Counted from the stretch's first letter, positions 53,387 through 62,173 are shown. The stretch: 64,000 nt of DNA from Siminovitchia acidinfaciens (GCF_003605385.1 NZ_QYTV02000007.1:107896-171895), one strand, 5' to 3'. Translations and numbers: made by a program. Notes: generated from the letters alone by a model not told the origin.

Positions 53387-54133
53387 ATGATGAATAGAAA
53401 ATATACTTTCATTGTACTAACCTATATTGCAATGCAATTATCCGTCTTTATCGGCATGCCGCTTTTTTATGTTATTGGTACAAAGGTTTTGAATATCGCT
53501 CCTAAGGAAGCGGAAATTCAAGCGACAGGCTATTGGCTTGTTTTCAGTTTTTTGCTGGGCTTGGCTATTGTTTTGTTCCTGTTGCGGAATAAAGAAAGAC
53601 AAAACAAAATCGAAAGAGCGGAACCCTTGCCTCTTGGCATATCACTTGCCTGGGCTGTGGGTGGAATTTTCCTTGCTTTTTTTGCGCAAATCCTGGCAGT
53701 CAGCATTGAAAATATGATCGGGGTAAAGCCTGGGTCTGAAAATACGCAGGAGATATTGCAGATGATCGAGCTTTTTCCTGCAATTGTTTTGATCAGTTCG
53801 ATTATCGGACCAATCCTGGAAGAGATTGTTTTTAGAAAAGTGATCTTCGGCACACTCTATAATCGACTGCCTTTCGGAATGGCGGCGGTAATCAGCTCTA
53901 TCATTTTCGCTTTTGCACACATGGAGCCGGTCCACTTAATTTTATATACGGCAATGGGATTTGTTTTCGCTTTTTTATATGTCAAGACAAAAAGAATTAT
54001 CGTTCCAATTATCGCTCACGTCATGATGAATACGCTCGTCGTTGTGGCGCAGAGATATATCCCTGAAGATTTGGAGAAGAATATTCAAAGCTTCATACAT
54101 TTGGTACGGTGGATGGGAGGTTTCATTTCATGA
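53387..54133 (+). CDS. ydiL: CPBP (CAAX/Abi) family membrane protease, YdiL
   Basis: From ATG at 53387 the protein has 248 residues and about seven or eight membrane segments. The CPBP motifs are intact: GPILEEIVFR (Glu145, Glu146, Arg150), FAFAHME (His178) and IIAHVMMNT (His211). Such proteins are membrane glutamate-type proteases. Position next to ydiK and near groESL matches B. subtilis ydiL. GGAAGGG lies upstream; ATG at 53390 is equally possible. It overlaps ydiK by the ATGA tetranucleotide. Confidence 0.92.
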   Translation: MMNRKYTFIVLTYIAMQLSVFIGMPLFYVIGTKVLNIAPKEAEIQATGYWLVFSFLLGLAIVLFLLRNKERQNKIERAEPLPLGISLAWAVGGIFLAFFAQILAVSIENMIGVKPGSENTQEILQMIELFPAIVLISSIIGPILEEIVFRKVIFGTLYNRLPFGMAAVISSIIFAFAHMEPVHLILYTAMGFVFAFLYVKTKRIIVPIIAHVMMNTLVVVAQRYIPEDLEKNIQSFIHLVRWMGGFIS

Positions 54134-54327
54134 GGTCACCGTTGTTTTCCGGTATGGTCTACATCGTGCTTGGTGTCGTATTCACCTTTTTTGCCATTCA
54201 ACAAGTAAAATTGAACGAATGGGGTTTCATGGTATATTTACTGATCATTTTAGCCACCTTCGACTTTGGAGCAGGCTTTCGATTAATATCCCTCCACTTC
54301 CGGTTAAAAAATGAACAGAGAAAGTAA
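54130..54327 (+). CDS. ydiK: YdiK-like small membrane protein
   Basis: The 65-residue protein has two membrane segments (about 6-22 and 32-50), beginning MRSPLFSGMVYIVLGVVFTF. ATG at 54130 overlaps the ydiL stop, with GGGAGG upstream, so it is translated with ydiL. Both sequence style and gene order match B. subtilis YdiK, a DUF4305-type protein of unknown role. Confidence 0.85.
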   Translation: MRSPLFSGMVYIVLGVVFTFFAIQQVKLNEWGFMVYLLIILATFDFGAGFRLISLHFRLKNEQRK

Positions 54328-54363
54328 TAAATGACGAGCATTTGTTATATAAAAACCATGAGG

Positions 54364-54411
54364 CCGCGCAGACAGTCTTGGAAATTCACTGTCTGCGCGG
54401 TATTTTTTTAG
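54364..54411 (+). terminator. Terminator of ydiL-ydiK
   Basis: CCGCGCAGACAGT and ACTGTCTGCGCGG form a perfect 13-bp stem with an 11-base loop, followed by TATTTTTTT. Confidence 0.93.
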
Positions 54412-54459
54412 TGCTTATATTAATATGCGGGCGGTTGGGAACCAGATAAGATGGTTGAT

Positions 54460-54785
54460 TCAAGGGCTAAGTGACCGTTAAGACAAAAAAAATTGCACCC
54501 ACGGTCACTTAGAGAGCGGCTAACTTACCGCACCAGCGAAAAAAGTGCCTGCATGGTAACTAAGAGCGGACTTAAGTCACCGACACGGTAATAAAATTGC
54601 TCTCGCGGGCACTAAGGGACCCGCTAACTGACCGTCCCAGCGAAAAAAAGCCTTCACGGTAACTAAGAGCGGACTTAAGTCACCGACACAGCAATAAAGT
54701 TGCTCTCACGGGCACTAAGAGAGTGGCTAAGTGACCGATACAGAGAAAAAATATTATCGCGGTAACTTAGAGCGATCTTCCCCTG
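54460..54785. repeat. 52-bp imperfect tandem repeat array (locus B, inverted relative to locus A)
   Basis: The word CTAA/CTTA that opens each unit is at 54467, 54520, 54571, 54624, 54674 and 54727, spaced 53, 51, 53, 50 and 53 bases. On the plus strand units read GCTAANTNACCG, CAGCGAAAAAA, TGCCTNCNCGG, TNACTAAGAG. The reverse complement matches locus A (CTTAGTTACC, TTTTTTCGCTGGTGCGG). It lies between the convergent ydiK and ssuE-like genes. Confidence 0.8.
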
Positions 54786-54835
54786 CCAGTGTCAATTTCA
54801 AACGAAGCCGCTTCTTTAGTCCATTCTCCCCCGCT

Positions 54836-55165
54836 TTCCATGACAAAAGCGCAAGAGCCTTGATCAGTCCCGACAAGCACAAGACGATTCCCGAGGAGGC
54901 GGTTCTTCAGCCACCACAGGGAAGCAGCTTACTTCAGTCCCATCATGTGAAGCTTCCCTGAGTCTGCCTCGTGCAGCTTTGCGACGAGCTGAACAGTTAC
55001 TTCCTCGAATAAGCTTTGGCGCAGGAGCACATTCTTCCTGAATCTGTTTCCTTGCAGGCTTGTGACCTCGAGGGGCTAGGCGCTGGCCGCCTTAAAGCGC
55101 CACGTCCTGTGGCGCCGGCGGCACTAGGACATCCTGTCCGTCGGAGCTGGACGTAGCACGAATAG
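54836..55165. repeat. Long interspersed GCGC-type repeat, copy 1 (~330 bases)
   Basis: The element shares many words in order with 60793-61075: ACAAAAGCGCAAG and CCTTGATCAG, CGAGGAGGC and GTTCTTCAGC, CATCATGTGAAG, CAGGCTTGTGACCTCGAGGG, GGCGCT and GCCTTAAA and CGCCA, and TCCGTCGGAG. Its right end can form a GC-rich hairpin (GGCGCT to AGCGCC). No ORF is conserved between copies, so it is non-coding. It follows the 52-bp array directly. Confidence 0.8.
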
Positions 55166-55202
55166 ATAATCAGTCATTAACAAACTTGTGCGCTTTATAA
55201 TT

Positions 55203-55252
55203 AAAGCAGGCGAGAAAACGAGTCATTTTCGTTTTCCCACCTGCTTTTTTTA
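55203..55252. terminator. Terminator after the ssuE-like gene
   Basis: AAAGCAGG and GAAAACG pair with CGTTTTC and CCTGCTTT around a short loop, with A/T runs on both sides. Confidence 0.75.
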
Positions 55253-55267
55253 AAATAAAAATGCCAT

Positions 55268-55813
55268 TTATTTTACAATCGCAAGACGGTGATGGTTAAC
55301 TGCTCCTACAAATTCAAGCAATTGCTTGTTTGTACGCTGCAAAATCGACTCGTCGACAATCGGATTTTCCAGATGTTTGTCGAGCTGGCTGTCCAAATAA
55401 TAGATTCCCTGAAGGCTCTTTCCCTTCAATGCCGAAATCACCGGTTTTAGTGAAAATTCAATGGCCAACAAATGGGCCGGGCTTCCTCCGGTCATCAGCG
55501 GAAGCACAGGGATGTCTTTCAGTGCATCCTGAGGAAGGAGGTCAAGCAACGTTTTTAAAGCTCCTGAATATGCAGCTTTATATACCGGCGATCCGATAAT
55601 CACACCGGCTGCCCCCTGGACATCTGCTGATATGTTTTCGATGATCGGGCTGTCAAACTTTGCATAGATCAAGTCTTCAGGCGGGACATCTCTGACAGAA
55701 ATATGCCGAATGCTGAAACCTTCTTGTTCAAGCAAATTCCCTAAGTGTTTCAATATTTTCTCCGACCTTGAAAGCTCAGCCGGACTTCCAGATATGATGA
55801 TAATATCGCTCAT
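55268..55813 (-). CDS. NADPH-dependent FMN reductase (SsuE-like), under SAM riboswitch control
   Basis: The 181-residue flavodoxin-fold protein has IIIISGSPAELSRSEKIL at the N-terminus (flavin phosphate loop), VIIGSPVYKAAYSGALKTLL and PLMTGGSPAHLLAI, the SsuE/FMN-reductase pattern. It should supply reduced FMN to a two-component mono-oxygenase that releases sulphite from sulphonates or related compounds. The S-box riboswitch upstream ties it to sulphur supply. The mono-oxygenase is not in the window. AGAGGAGAG precedes ATG at 55813. Confidence 0.9.
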   Translation of the reverse strand: MSDIIIISGSPAELSRSEKILKHLGNLLEQEGFSIRHISVRDVPPEDLIYAKFDSPIIENISADVQGAAGVIIGSPVYKAAYSGALKTLLDLLPQDALKDIPVLPLMTGGSPAHLLAIEFSLKPVISALKGKSLQGIYYLDSQLDKHLENPIVDESILQRTNKQLLEFVGAVNHHRLAIVK

Positions 55814-55864
55814 GCCATTCTCTCCTCTTTACCCTGGGCGGTCTGCCCGTAATTTTTTTAATAT

Positions 55865-56023
55865 AAAAAACCTCTCCTGAAAAATAAGAAGAGGTTCGTT
55901 TGCAAATTTATCGTTCTCTTCTTATCTTTCAAGCTAAAAAAGCTTGCTGGATTTGGCACAGTACCTTTACGGTCTGTTGCCGAGGCTTCGTAGGGCCAGT
56001 CCCTCCACCTCTCTGGATAAGAA
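55865..56023 (-). promoter_or_regulatory. SAM-I (S-box) riboswitch with terminator
   Basis: On the minus strand the aptamer runs 56022-55916: CTTATCCAGAGAGGTGGAGG, then GACTGGCCC, GAAGCCTCGGCAAC, the GGTACTGTGCCAAATCC arm, AAGCTTTTTTAGCTTG and GATAAG closing P1. This is the S-box consensus. The following hairpin AACCTCTTC...GGAGAGGTT and six T (55896-55865) is the terminator. High SAM should stop transcription before the FMN reductase gene. Confidence 0.95.
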
Positions 56024-56120
56024 TTCGTATATTAAATTATATTGATTGCATAAGACTTGTCCATATCATAGCTGATTCAAAATTGTCTGTCAAGCCAGTT
56101 TTCTTTTACTTGACCGCTTT

Positions 56121-56879
56121 TTATCGATCAGCATTCATTTCCCTTTCCCATTCGGCTTCGGCTGCTTGCACCTTTTTATAGCCAATTTTAGAAATCCAAA
56201 TGCTGATTTCGTAAAGTAATAGCAACGGTACTGTGACCATCATATGTGAAATCACATCAGGTGGCGTGATGAATGCCGCGATCACGATCAAAACGAAATA
56301 GGCATATTTCCGGACCTGCCTCAACAAGACCGGCGTAACAATGCCAAGCCGCGTTAAAAAGAGAACTACGACTGGCAATTGAAACAGAATGCCAAACGGA
56401 ATGGTGATTTGAAACAGGAAATGGAAATACTCATTGATGCCAATCGTTGTCTGGATTTCCATATTGCCCGACAAACCAAGCATGAAACGAATCACAAACG
56501 GAAACAGGACAAAGTATGAAAATAGAACCCCTGCCAAAAATAACGTAACAGAAACAGGAATATAACTGAGCGTCACTTTCCGTTCCTTATCTAGTAAGCC
56601 AGGGCTGATAAATGCCCATAACTGATATAAAATGACTGGCGATGTCATGATAAATGCCAGTACAAATGCCATTTGCATGAACACCTTGAACGGGTCGGTC
56701 ACCCGGAAGGCATTCATCGTTATATCATGCGCAACACTTGCATGCTGGATCAATTTAATGAGCGGCTGCGATAAAAAAAAGCTCACAACAACTGCTAACA
56801 CAAAGAAAACGACTATAATCATCAGCCGTTTTCTTAATTCTTCTATATGATCAAGAATCGTCATGTCTTTCTGACTCAT
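56121..56879 (-). CDS. tatC: Twin-arginine translocase subunit TatC
   Basis: The protein has about 252 residues and six membrane segments. It opens with MTILDHIEELRKRLMIIVVF, the conserved Tat signal-binding N-terminus (H-x-x-E-L-R-x-R), and has FITPPDVISHMM at segments 5-6. It forms the receptor core with TatA for export of folded RR-signal proteins. Start: ATG at 56879 has AGGA at eight bases; ATG at 56888 touches it and is the alternative. It follows tatA closely. Confidence 0.95.
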   Translation of the reverse strand: MSQKDMTILDHIEELRKRLMIIVVFFVLAVVVSFFLSQPLIKLIQHASVAHDITMNAFRVTDPFKVFMQMAFVLAFIMTSPVILYQLWAFISPGLLDKERKVTLSYIPVSVTLFLAGVLFSYFVLFPFVIRFMLGLSGNMEIQTTIGINEYFHFLFQITIPFGILFQLPVVVLFLTRLGIVTPVLLRQVRKYAYFVLIVIAAFITPPDVISHMMVTVPLLLLYEISIWISKIGYKKVQAAEAEWEREMNADR

Positions 56880-56892
56880 GTCGTTCATCCTA

Positions 56893-57075
56893 TCACTGGT
56901 TGGCGTCTTTCTTCTTGTCCTTTTCATCGTCGTCATCTGCCAGCCCTTTAGTTGCATTCTTGAATTCGCGCAACGTACTTCCCGCTGCTTTGCCTAGTTC
57001 CGGCAACTTCTTTGGACCAAAAATCAATAGAGCGACAAGGGCAATAATAATTAAACTTCCTGGACCTACTCCCAC
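56893..57075 (-). CDS. tatA: Twin-arginine translocase subunit TatA
   Basis: The product has 60 residues. One N-terminal membrane segment (GSLIIIALVALLIFGPKKLP, with the conserved FGPKKLPELG hinge) leads into an amphipathic helix (GKAAGSTLREFKNATKGL) and an acidic-basic tail. GAGGAGG eight bases upstream supports GTG at 57075; GTG at 57084 overlaps the RBS. It forms the Tat pore with TatC. Confidence 0.95.
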   Translation of the reverse strand: MGVGPGSLIIIALVALLIFGPKKLPELGKAAGSTLREFKNATKGLADDDDEKDKKKDANQ

Positions 57076-57120
57076 GGGGCCCACCTCCTCATACTGTTAT
57101 TTTAACGGAATCTCGTCCGT

Positions 57121-57801
57121 TTAGCCATTTATATTCGTATTTTCCTGTGAAATTTCCGTGTCGCCGTTAGGATAATTTTTCAAAAAGTAGATAAGCGACT
57201 GCAGCTCGACTGCCAAGTCAATATGGTGGACACGAATTGACGGTGGCACATTGAGGCGCGCCGGCGAAAAATTCATGATTCCTTTGACATTCGTCTGTTT
57301 GATCCGGTCGGTGATTGTCTGGGCAGCGCCGGCAGGTACAGTCAATATCGCAACCGTTACATCTTCATCCCGAAGGCGCTCCTCCAACTCTTCCATATCA
57401 TAAATCCGGACGCCGCATATTTCTTGTCCGACTTTTCCTTTATCCACATCAAACGCCATTTCAATCTTCGTATTATTGTTTTTTAAGAAATTATAATTCA
57501 AAAAGGCCGTTCCCAAATTTCCTACGCCGATCAAAGCTACCTTTGAAAGCTCATCCTGATCCAATGTTTTTCGGAAAAAAGTAAGTAGATAATTTACATT
57601 ATACCCATATCCCTTTTTTCCAAGCGCCCCAAAATAAGAAAAGTCCCTTCGAATGGTGGCGGAGTCCACTTTGACCGCTTCACTTAATTCAGCGGATGAT
57701 ACTCTTTGTTTTCCCGAAGCATGCAAATTCTTCAAAAATCTGTAGTAAAGCGGAAGCCGTTTGGCTGTTGCTTGTGGTATTTTTGTTGTTTCTTCGTTCA
57801 T
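57121..57801 (-). CDS. rex: Redox-sensing transcriptional repressor Rex
   Basis: The 226-residue protein is full length: winged helix ([20 protein letters not shown] and [20 protein letters not shown]), Rossmann domain with [18 protein letters not shown], and the swapped C-terminal helix with [17 protein letters not shown]. It senses the NADH/NAD+ ratio and represses fermentative and respiratory genes. The place between moaC and tatA matches B. subtilis. GGAGGATTGG precedes ATG at 57801. Confidence 0.98.
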   Translation of the reverse strand: MNEETTKIPQATAKRLPLYYRFLKNLHASGKQRVSSAELSEAVKVDSATIRRDFSYFGALGKKGYGYNVNYLLTFFRKTLDQDELSKVALIGVGNLGTAFLNYNFLKNNNTKIEMAFDVDKGKVGQEICGVRIYDMEELEERLRDEDVTVAILTVPAGAAQTITDRIKQTNVKGIMNFSPARLNVPPSIRVHHIDLAVELQSLIYFLKNYPNGDTEISQENTNING

Positions 57802-57876
57802 TTATCCAATCCTCCAAGACATACGAAAATGCCGTATGCAGATAACGAACTGCCGACATATATTCCTTCAAAAAAC

Positions 57877-58362
57877 CTAGCGCCGATAATCTTTACTGGA
57901 TACTCCACCTGTTTTTTCTATTAAAAAAGTAGGTCCGATCACCATTCCTTTATCAATGGCCTTGCACATATCGTAGACGGTGAGCGCCGCAGCGGAAACT
58001 GCTGTAAGAGCCTCCATTTCAACACCCGTATTTCCAACCGTTTTCACGGACGCTGAAATGATCAGCTGTTTATGATCGGCTTTGCCGTCCTGCCATTCAA
58101 AGGAAAAATTGATCCCTTTCAAAGGAATCGGGTGACACATTGGAATAATGTCCCAAGTTTTCTTGGCAGCCATGATGCCAGCCACCTGGGCAACTGCAAG
58201 GACATCCCCTTTTTTTACCTTGTTTTGACTAATATGTTCATAAATTGTGTTGTTGACTTCGATGCTCGATTGGGCGATGGCTGTACGGACTGTCTCAGGT
58301 TTTCCGCTTACATCCACCATTTGAGCCCTGCCTTCTTCATTAAAGTGAGTCAGTTTCTCCAC
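57877..58362 (-). CDS. moaC: Cyclic pyranopterin monophosphate synthase MoaC
   Basis: The protein has 161 residues from GTG at 58362. Signatures are [36 protein letters not shown] and [25 protein letters not shown] with the catalytic Lys and Asp region. It makes cPMP in molybdenum cofactor synthesis together with MoaA, which is elsewhere. AGGAGG eight bases upstream supports 58362; GTG 58371 and TTG 58368 are too close. Confidence 0.96.
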   Translation of the reverse strand: MEKLTHFNEEGRAQMVDVSGKPETVRTAIAQSSIEVNNTIYEHISQNKVKKGDVLAVAQVAGIMAAKKTWDIIPMCHPIPLKGINFSFEWQDGKADHKQLIISASVKTVGNTGVEMEALTAVSAAALTVYDMCKAIDKGMVIGPTFLIEKTGGVSSKDYRR

Positions 58363-58484
58363 GCTCAACACCTCCTATACATCATACACTATTTTGTCAA
58401 GCCTGTGGTGTTTCTGCCGAAGAAAATTGTTAATTGTCAAAAGCTGAAATATGGTACACTGTCTATGATTAGAGGTGTAAAATC

Positions 58485-60425
58485 ATGTTATTGTTACAGG
58501 TGCAGCAGATCACAAAGCACTTCGGTGCCGATCTCATTTTATCGAATATAAAACTGGAACTTCATAACAGGGACCGAACTGCGCTTGTCGGAAGAAATGG
58601 CGCGGGAAAGTCCACTTTATTGAAAATTATCGCAGGAGAACTATCCCATGATTCAGGTCAAATCGTAAAACCGAAAGATGTTTCAATCGGCTATTTATCG
58701 CAGCATACAGGCCTGGAATCGGAACTGACAATTTGGGAAGAAATGCTTTCTGTTTTTGATGATGTCAGGGAAATGGAACAAAACCTCCGCAGTATCGAGC
58801 AGAAAATGTCCGACCCTTCAAATTATGAGCAGAAAGGCGCTTATGAAAAACTTTTATCGGAATATGACCGGTTGCAGGAAACTTTCAAAGAAATCGGCGG
58901 CTATCAATATGAATCCGATATAAGATCTGTCCTCCACGGTTTCAGGTTTTTCGAGGAAGATTACAATACAAATATTTCAACGCTCAGCGGCGGCCAGAAA
59001 ACCCGCCTGGCTTTGGCGAAGCTGCTTTTAACAAAACCGGATTTGCTTATTCTGGATGAGCCGACCAACCACTTGGATATTGAGTCAATGGCCTGGCTTG
59101 AAAAGTACCTGCAAAATTATCCTGGTGCTCTGCTCCTCGTTTCGCATGACCGATATTTCCTGGATCAAATCGTAACGCAAGTGTATGAGCTGTCCAGGAA
59201 CGAAATCTCGATTTTTCACGGTAACTACAGCAAATATTTGGAGCAAAAAGCACAAGCGTATGAACGGGACATGAAGCTTTTTGAAAAACAGCAGGGAGAA
59301 ATCGCCAAGATGCAGGACTTCATCCAACGCAACCTTGCCAGAGCCTCCACAACCAAGCGTGCCCAAAGCCGCCGAAGGCAGCTGGAAAGAATGAACATCA
59401 TGGACCGGCCGGCTGGCGATGAAAAATCAGCATCCTTCTCTTTTACAATCGAAAAGCAAACAGGAAATGACGTACTCTCGGTTGTTGACGGTGCTGTCGG
59501 GTATGATGGCGAACCTTTGGCTGCAAATATTGATCTGTCCATCTCTCGCGGCGACAGCATTGCGCTTGTCGGACCGAACGGAATTGGCAAGTCAACCTTG
59601 CTGAAAACAATCATTGAGAAGCTGCCGATTTTATCGGGGGAGATCAAATACGGCTCCAATGTGCAGATCGGCTACTACGATCAGGAGCAGGCCGATTTGT
59701 CATCCAACAAAACGGTGCTGCAGGAACTATGGGATCATTATCCAATGACAAACGAGAGAGACATTAGGACCGTTTTAGGAAACTTCCTGTTCAGTGGCGA
59801 CGATGTGCTTAAGGTCGTTTCTTCTTTAAGTGGAGGCGAAAAGGCCCGCCTTGCTTTAGCCATATTGATGCTGCAAAAGGCCAACCTGCTTATACTGGAC
59901 GAGCCGACCAACCACTTGGACCTTGACAGCAAGGAAGTTCTGGAAAATTCGCTTGTGGATTACCCAGGGACAATTTTATTCGTTTCCCATGACCGCTACT
60001 TTATCAACAGGATCGCAACCAAAGTTGTTGAGTTGTCCGGAGAGGGAACTGTGGAATACCTTGGGGACTACGACTATTTTGTGGAAAAAAAGACGGAAAT
60101 AGCAGAACTTGAAAAACTCGCACAGGAAAAAGAATTGGAAAAAAGCAAAACTGCTTCAAAATCTGTGGATAAAAATTCTTATGCACAAGATAAGGAACTT
60201 CAAAAGCTTGAGAGGAAGCGAAAACGAAGACTCACAGAAATTGAAGAGCTTGTTGAGCAGCTGGAATTGGAGCTGGCCGAAAAAGAAGAATTGCTATGCC
60301 AGCCCGATGTCTACGAAGATCATGAACAGTCGCTTGCCATCCATTTGGAAGTGGAAAAGATCAAGGAAGAAATCGATCAGCTTATGGAAGAATGGACCGA
60401 ACTTTCAGAAGTACTTGATTCATAA
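58485..60425 (+). CDS. ydiF: ABC-F family ribosome-associated ATPase YdiF
   Basis: The 646-residue protein has two ABC domains with Walker A GRNGAGKST and GPNGIGKST, signatures LSGGQKTR and LSGGEKAR, and Walker B LDEPTNHLD twice. The linker (KLFEKQQGEIAKMQDFIQRN, about 260-300) and a C-terminal coiled coil (about 545-646) are present. Length and position between moaC and tsaD, on the opposite strand, match B. subtilis YdiF. It is probably a translation factor acting on stalled ribosomes. It is monocistronic with a hairpin terminator. Confidence 0.95.
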   Translation: MLLLQVQQITKHFGADLILSNIKLELHNRDRTALVGRNGAGKSTLLKIIAGELSHDSGQIVKPKDVSIGYLSQHTGLESELTIWEEMLSVFDDVREMEQNLRSIEQKMSDPSNYEQKGAYEKLLSEYDRLQETFKEIGGYQYESDIRSVLHGFRFFEEDYNTNISTLSGGQKTRLALAKLLLTKPDLLILDEPTNHLDIESMAWLEKYLQNYPGALLLVSHDRYFLDQIVTQVYELSRNEISIFHGNYSKYLEQKAQAYERDMKLFEKQQGEIAKMQDFIQRNLARASTTKRAQSRRRQLERMNIMDRPAGDEKSASFSFTIEKQTGNDVLSVVDGAVGYDGEPLAANIDLSISRGDSIALVGPNGIGKSTLLKTIIEKLPILSGEIKYGSNVQIGYYDQEQADLSSNKTVLQELWDHYPMTNERDIRTVLGNFLFSGDDVLKVVSSLSGGEKARLALAILMLQKANLLILDEPTNHLDLDSKEVLENSLVDYPGTILFVSHDRYFINRIATKVVELSGEGTVEYLGDYDYFVEKKTEIAELEKLAQEKELEKSKTASKSVDKNSYAQDKELQKLERKRKRRLTEIEELVEQLELELAEKEELLCQPDVYEDHEQSLAIHLEVEKIKEEIDQLMEEWTELSEVLDS

Positions 60426-60429
60426 GCAA

Positions 60430-60456
60430 GGCCTGCGTGATGCAGGCCCTGTTTTA
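60430..60456 (+). terminator. Terminator of ydiF
   Basis: GGCCTGC (60430-60436) pairs with GCAGGCC (60442-60448), loop GTGAT, followed by CTGTTTT. Confidence 0.8.
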
Positions 60457-60605
60457 ATTGATGATGTAGAGGAATGCTAGACTGCTTGCTGCAAGTTTCA
60501 CTTCCGAAGAAAAGGCATGATCCAATTCCGACTTCCAAGCAGCTGGGACTGTCGAATACAAGATTAGCCGTTTTTCAAAAAGGAATTGTTCTTACCCTCT
60601 TCTGG

Positions 60606-60791
60606 TTATTCACACTTTTATCCACATATCCAATCTATTAATTTCAAGTTATAAACAAACCTATCAACACTATCCACAATTCAACCTGAATAAATCCACA
60701 TTACCCACAACCTTGTGGATTACATAGCTGGAACAATTAATTTCTTTATTTTATTATTAACATTTCCCCAAAATAACCGAAGTTAACCACA
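60606..60791. promoter_or_regulatory. DnaA-box cluster between ydiF and tsaD
   Basis: Measured against TTATCCACA there is one perfect box at 60618 and five with one mismatch: TTATTCACA at 60606, CTATCCACA at 60670, TTACCCACA at 60701, TGTGGATTA (reverse) at 60714 and TTAACCACA at 60783. Two more with two mismatches lie at 60661 and 60692. Such density in under 190 bases is far above chance. As I recall, the gcp(tsaD)-ydiF gap of B. subtilis is one of its DnaA-binding clusters outside oriC, which agrees with this. Confidence 0.85.
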
Positions 60792-60792
60792 G

Positions 60793-61075
60793 AACAAAAG
60801 CGCAAGTGCCTTGATCAGCATTGGGCAAACAAAATTTTTTACGAGGAGGCAGTTCTTCAGCGAAGTTACTTACTACACTTGCATCATGTGAAGAATTACC
60901 GCAGCTTTACGACGAGTTCTCCAAATACACTATACCGCCGGAGCATAATCATCTTTACAGGCTTGTGACCTCGAGGGGAAAGGCGCTTACGCCTTAAAAC
61001 GCCAAGTACTATGGCACCCGCAGGCTCAGGATGCAATATCCTATCCGTCGGAGGCTCGGCTTAGTACAAAATAAT
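60793..61075. repeat. Long interspersed GCGC-type repeat, copy 2 (~280 bases)
   Basis: Homologous in order and orientation to 54836-55165, with shared words ACAAAAGCGCAAG, CCTTGATCAGC, ACGAGGAGGC, AGTTCTTCAGC, GCATCATGTGAAG, CAGGCTTGTGACCTCGAGGG, GCCTTAAAACGCCA and TATCCGTCGGAGG. It follows the DnaA boxes directly and lies between convergent genes. No ORF is conserved. Confidence 0.8.
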
Positions 61076-61117
61076 AATAAGTCAACAAACAAAGCGCTTT
61101 ATATAATTCCTGCACAT

Positions 61118-61153
61118 AAAAAAGCAACTGGAGATAAATCCAGCTGCTTTTTA
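61118..61153 (-). terminator. Terminator of the tsaE-tsaB-rimI-tsaD operon
   Basis: AAAAGCAACTGGA pairs with TCCAGCTGCTTTT (one mismatch), loop GATAAA, with T-rich sequence on the minus side. It reaches the tsaD stop. Confidence 0.85.
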
Positions 61154-62173
61154 AAAATTCTCTATATCCAATCCGGGATTTGCGTTCATATCAAGCTTGC
61201 CTCTTTTTCCCTCTTCATACAGCATGCTTCCTGCTGCTGCAATCATTGCAGCGTTATCTGTGCAAAGGTAAAGTGGCGGAATAATCAGTTCAACGCCATC
61301 TACATTGCCAAATGCTTTTTCCAATGATGCGCGCAGTCCTTTATTGGCCGCTACCCCGCCTGCGAGCAACACTTGTTTTACCCCATATTCTTTTGCCGCG
61401 CGGACAGTTTTTTCAGTTAACACTTCAACCACACTTGCTTGAAAACTAGCTGCCAAATCTTCTGGGGATATTTTTTCTCCGCGCTGTTCCGCATTGTGCA
61501 AAGTGTTGATAACTGCCGATTTTAACCCGCTGAAGCTGAAATTGTACGATCCTTCTTCTAGCCAGGCTCTTGGCAAATCGATGTTGGGAGTTCCTGTATG
61601 CGCTAGTTTATCAATGTGCGGGCCTCCTGGATATGGCAGGTTCAACGTACGTGCCACCTTGTCGTAGGCCTCCCCTGCGGCATCATCAAGCGTTTCGCCT
61701 ATCACTTGGAAGGATCCGTCCTTTTCCATGTAAATGAGTTCCGTATGGCCGCCAGAAACGACAAGCGATAATAAGGGAAATGTAAAATTTGTGATCAACC
61801 GGTTCGCATAAATATGGCCGGCGATGTGGTGCACCCCGACAAGCGGCTTGTTCAAGCTGAATGCCATTGCTTTTGCTGCGTTGACACCGACAAGAAGGGC
61901 ACCGACCAGACCTGGACCTTCCGTGACAGCAATTGCATCGATTTCATCATAAGTGACATTCGCTTTTTCCAGTGCTTCCTCAATGACAATCGTAATCTGC
62001 TCCACATGGTGCCTGGAAGCAAGTTCAGGTACAACCCCGCCGAACCTGCGGTGGCTCTCGATTTGAGATGCCACGACATTTGATAGAATTTCTGTCCCAT
62101 TTTTAACAACCGAGGCTGCAGTTTCGTCACAGCTTGTTTCGATTCCGAGCACTATTAAATCTTTTTTACTCAT
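61151..62173 (-). CDS. tsaD: tRNA threonylcarbamoyladenosine synthase subunit TsaD
   Basis: From ATG at 62173 the protein has 340 residues, the usual length. It shows [15 protein letters not shown], the metal ligands in [26 protein letters not shown] and the C-terminal [11 protein letters not shown]. It transfers threonylcarbamoyl to A37 of ANN-decoding tRNAs with TsaB and TsaE. It overlaps the rimI stop (ATGA) and is last in the operon. Confidence 0.98.
   Translation of the reverse strand: MSKKDLIVLGIETSCDETAASVVKNGTEILSNVVASQIESHRRFGGVVPELASRHHVEQITIVIEEALEKANVTYDEIDAIAVTEGPGLVGALLVGVNAAKAMAFSLNKPLVGVHHIAGHIYANRLITNFTFPLLSLVVSGGHTELIYMEKDGSFQVIGETLDDAAGEAYDKVARTLNLPYPGGPHIDKLAHTGTPNIDLPRAWLEEGSYNFSFSGLKSAVINTLHNAEQRGEKISPEDLAASFQASVVEVLTEKTVRAAKEYGVKQVLLAGGVAANKGLRASLEKAFGNVDGVELIIPPLYLCTDNAAMIAAAGSMLYEEGKRGKLDMNANPGLDIENF

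Noticed and set aside
54731-54961. 76-residue ORF across the repeat junction
   Set aside because: It spans two unrelated non-coding repeats, lacks an RBS and has no counterpart in the second repeat copy.
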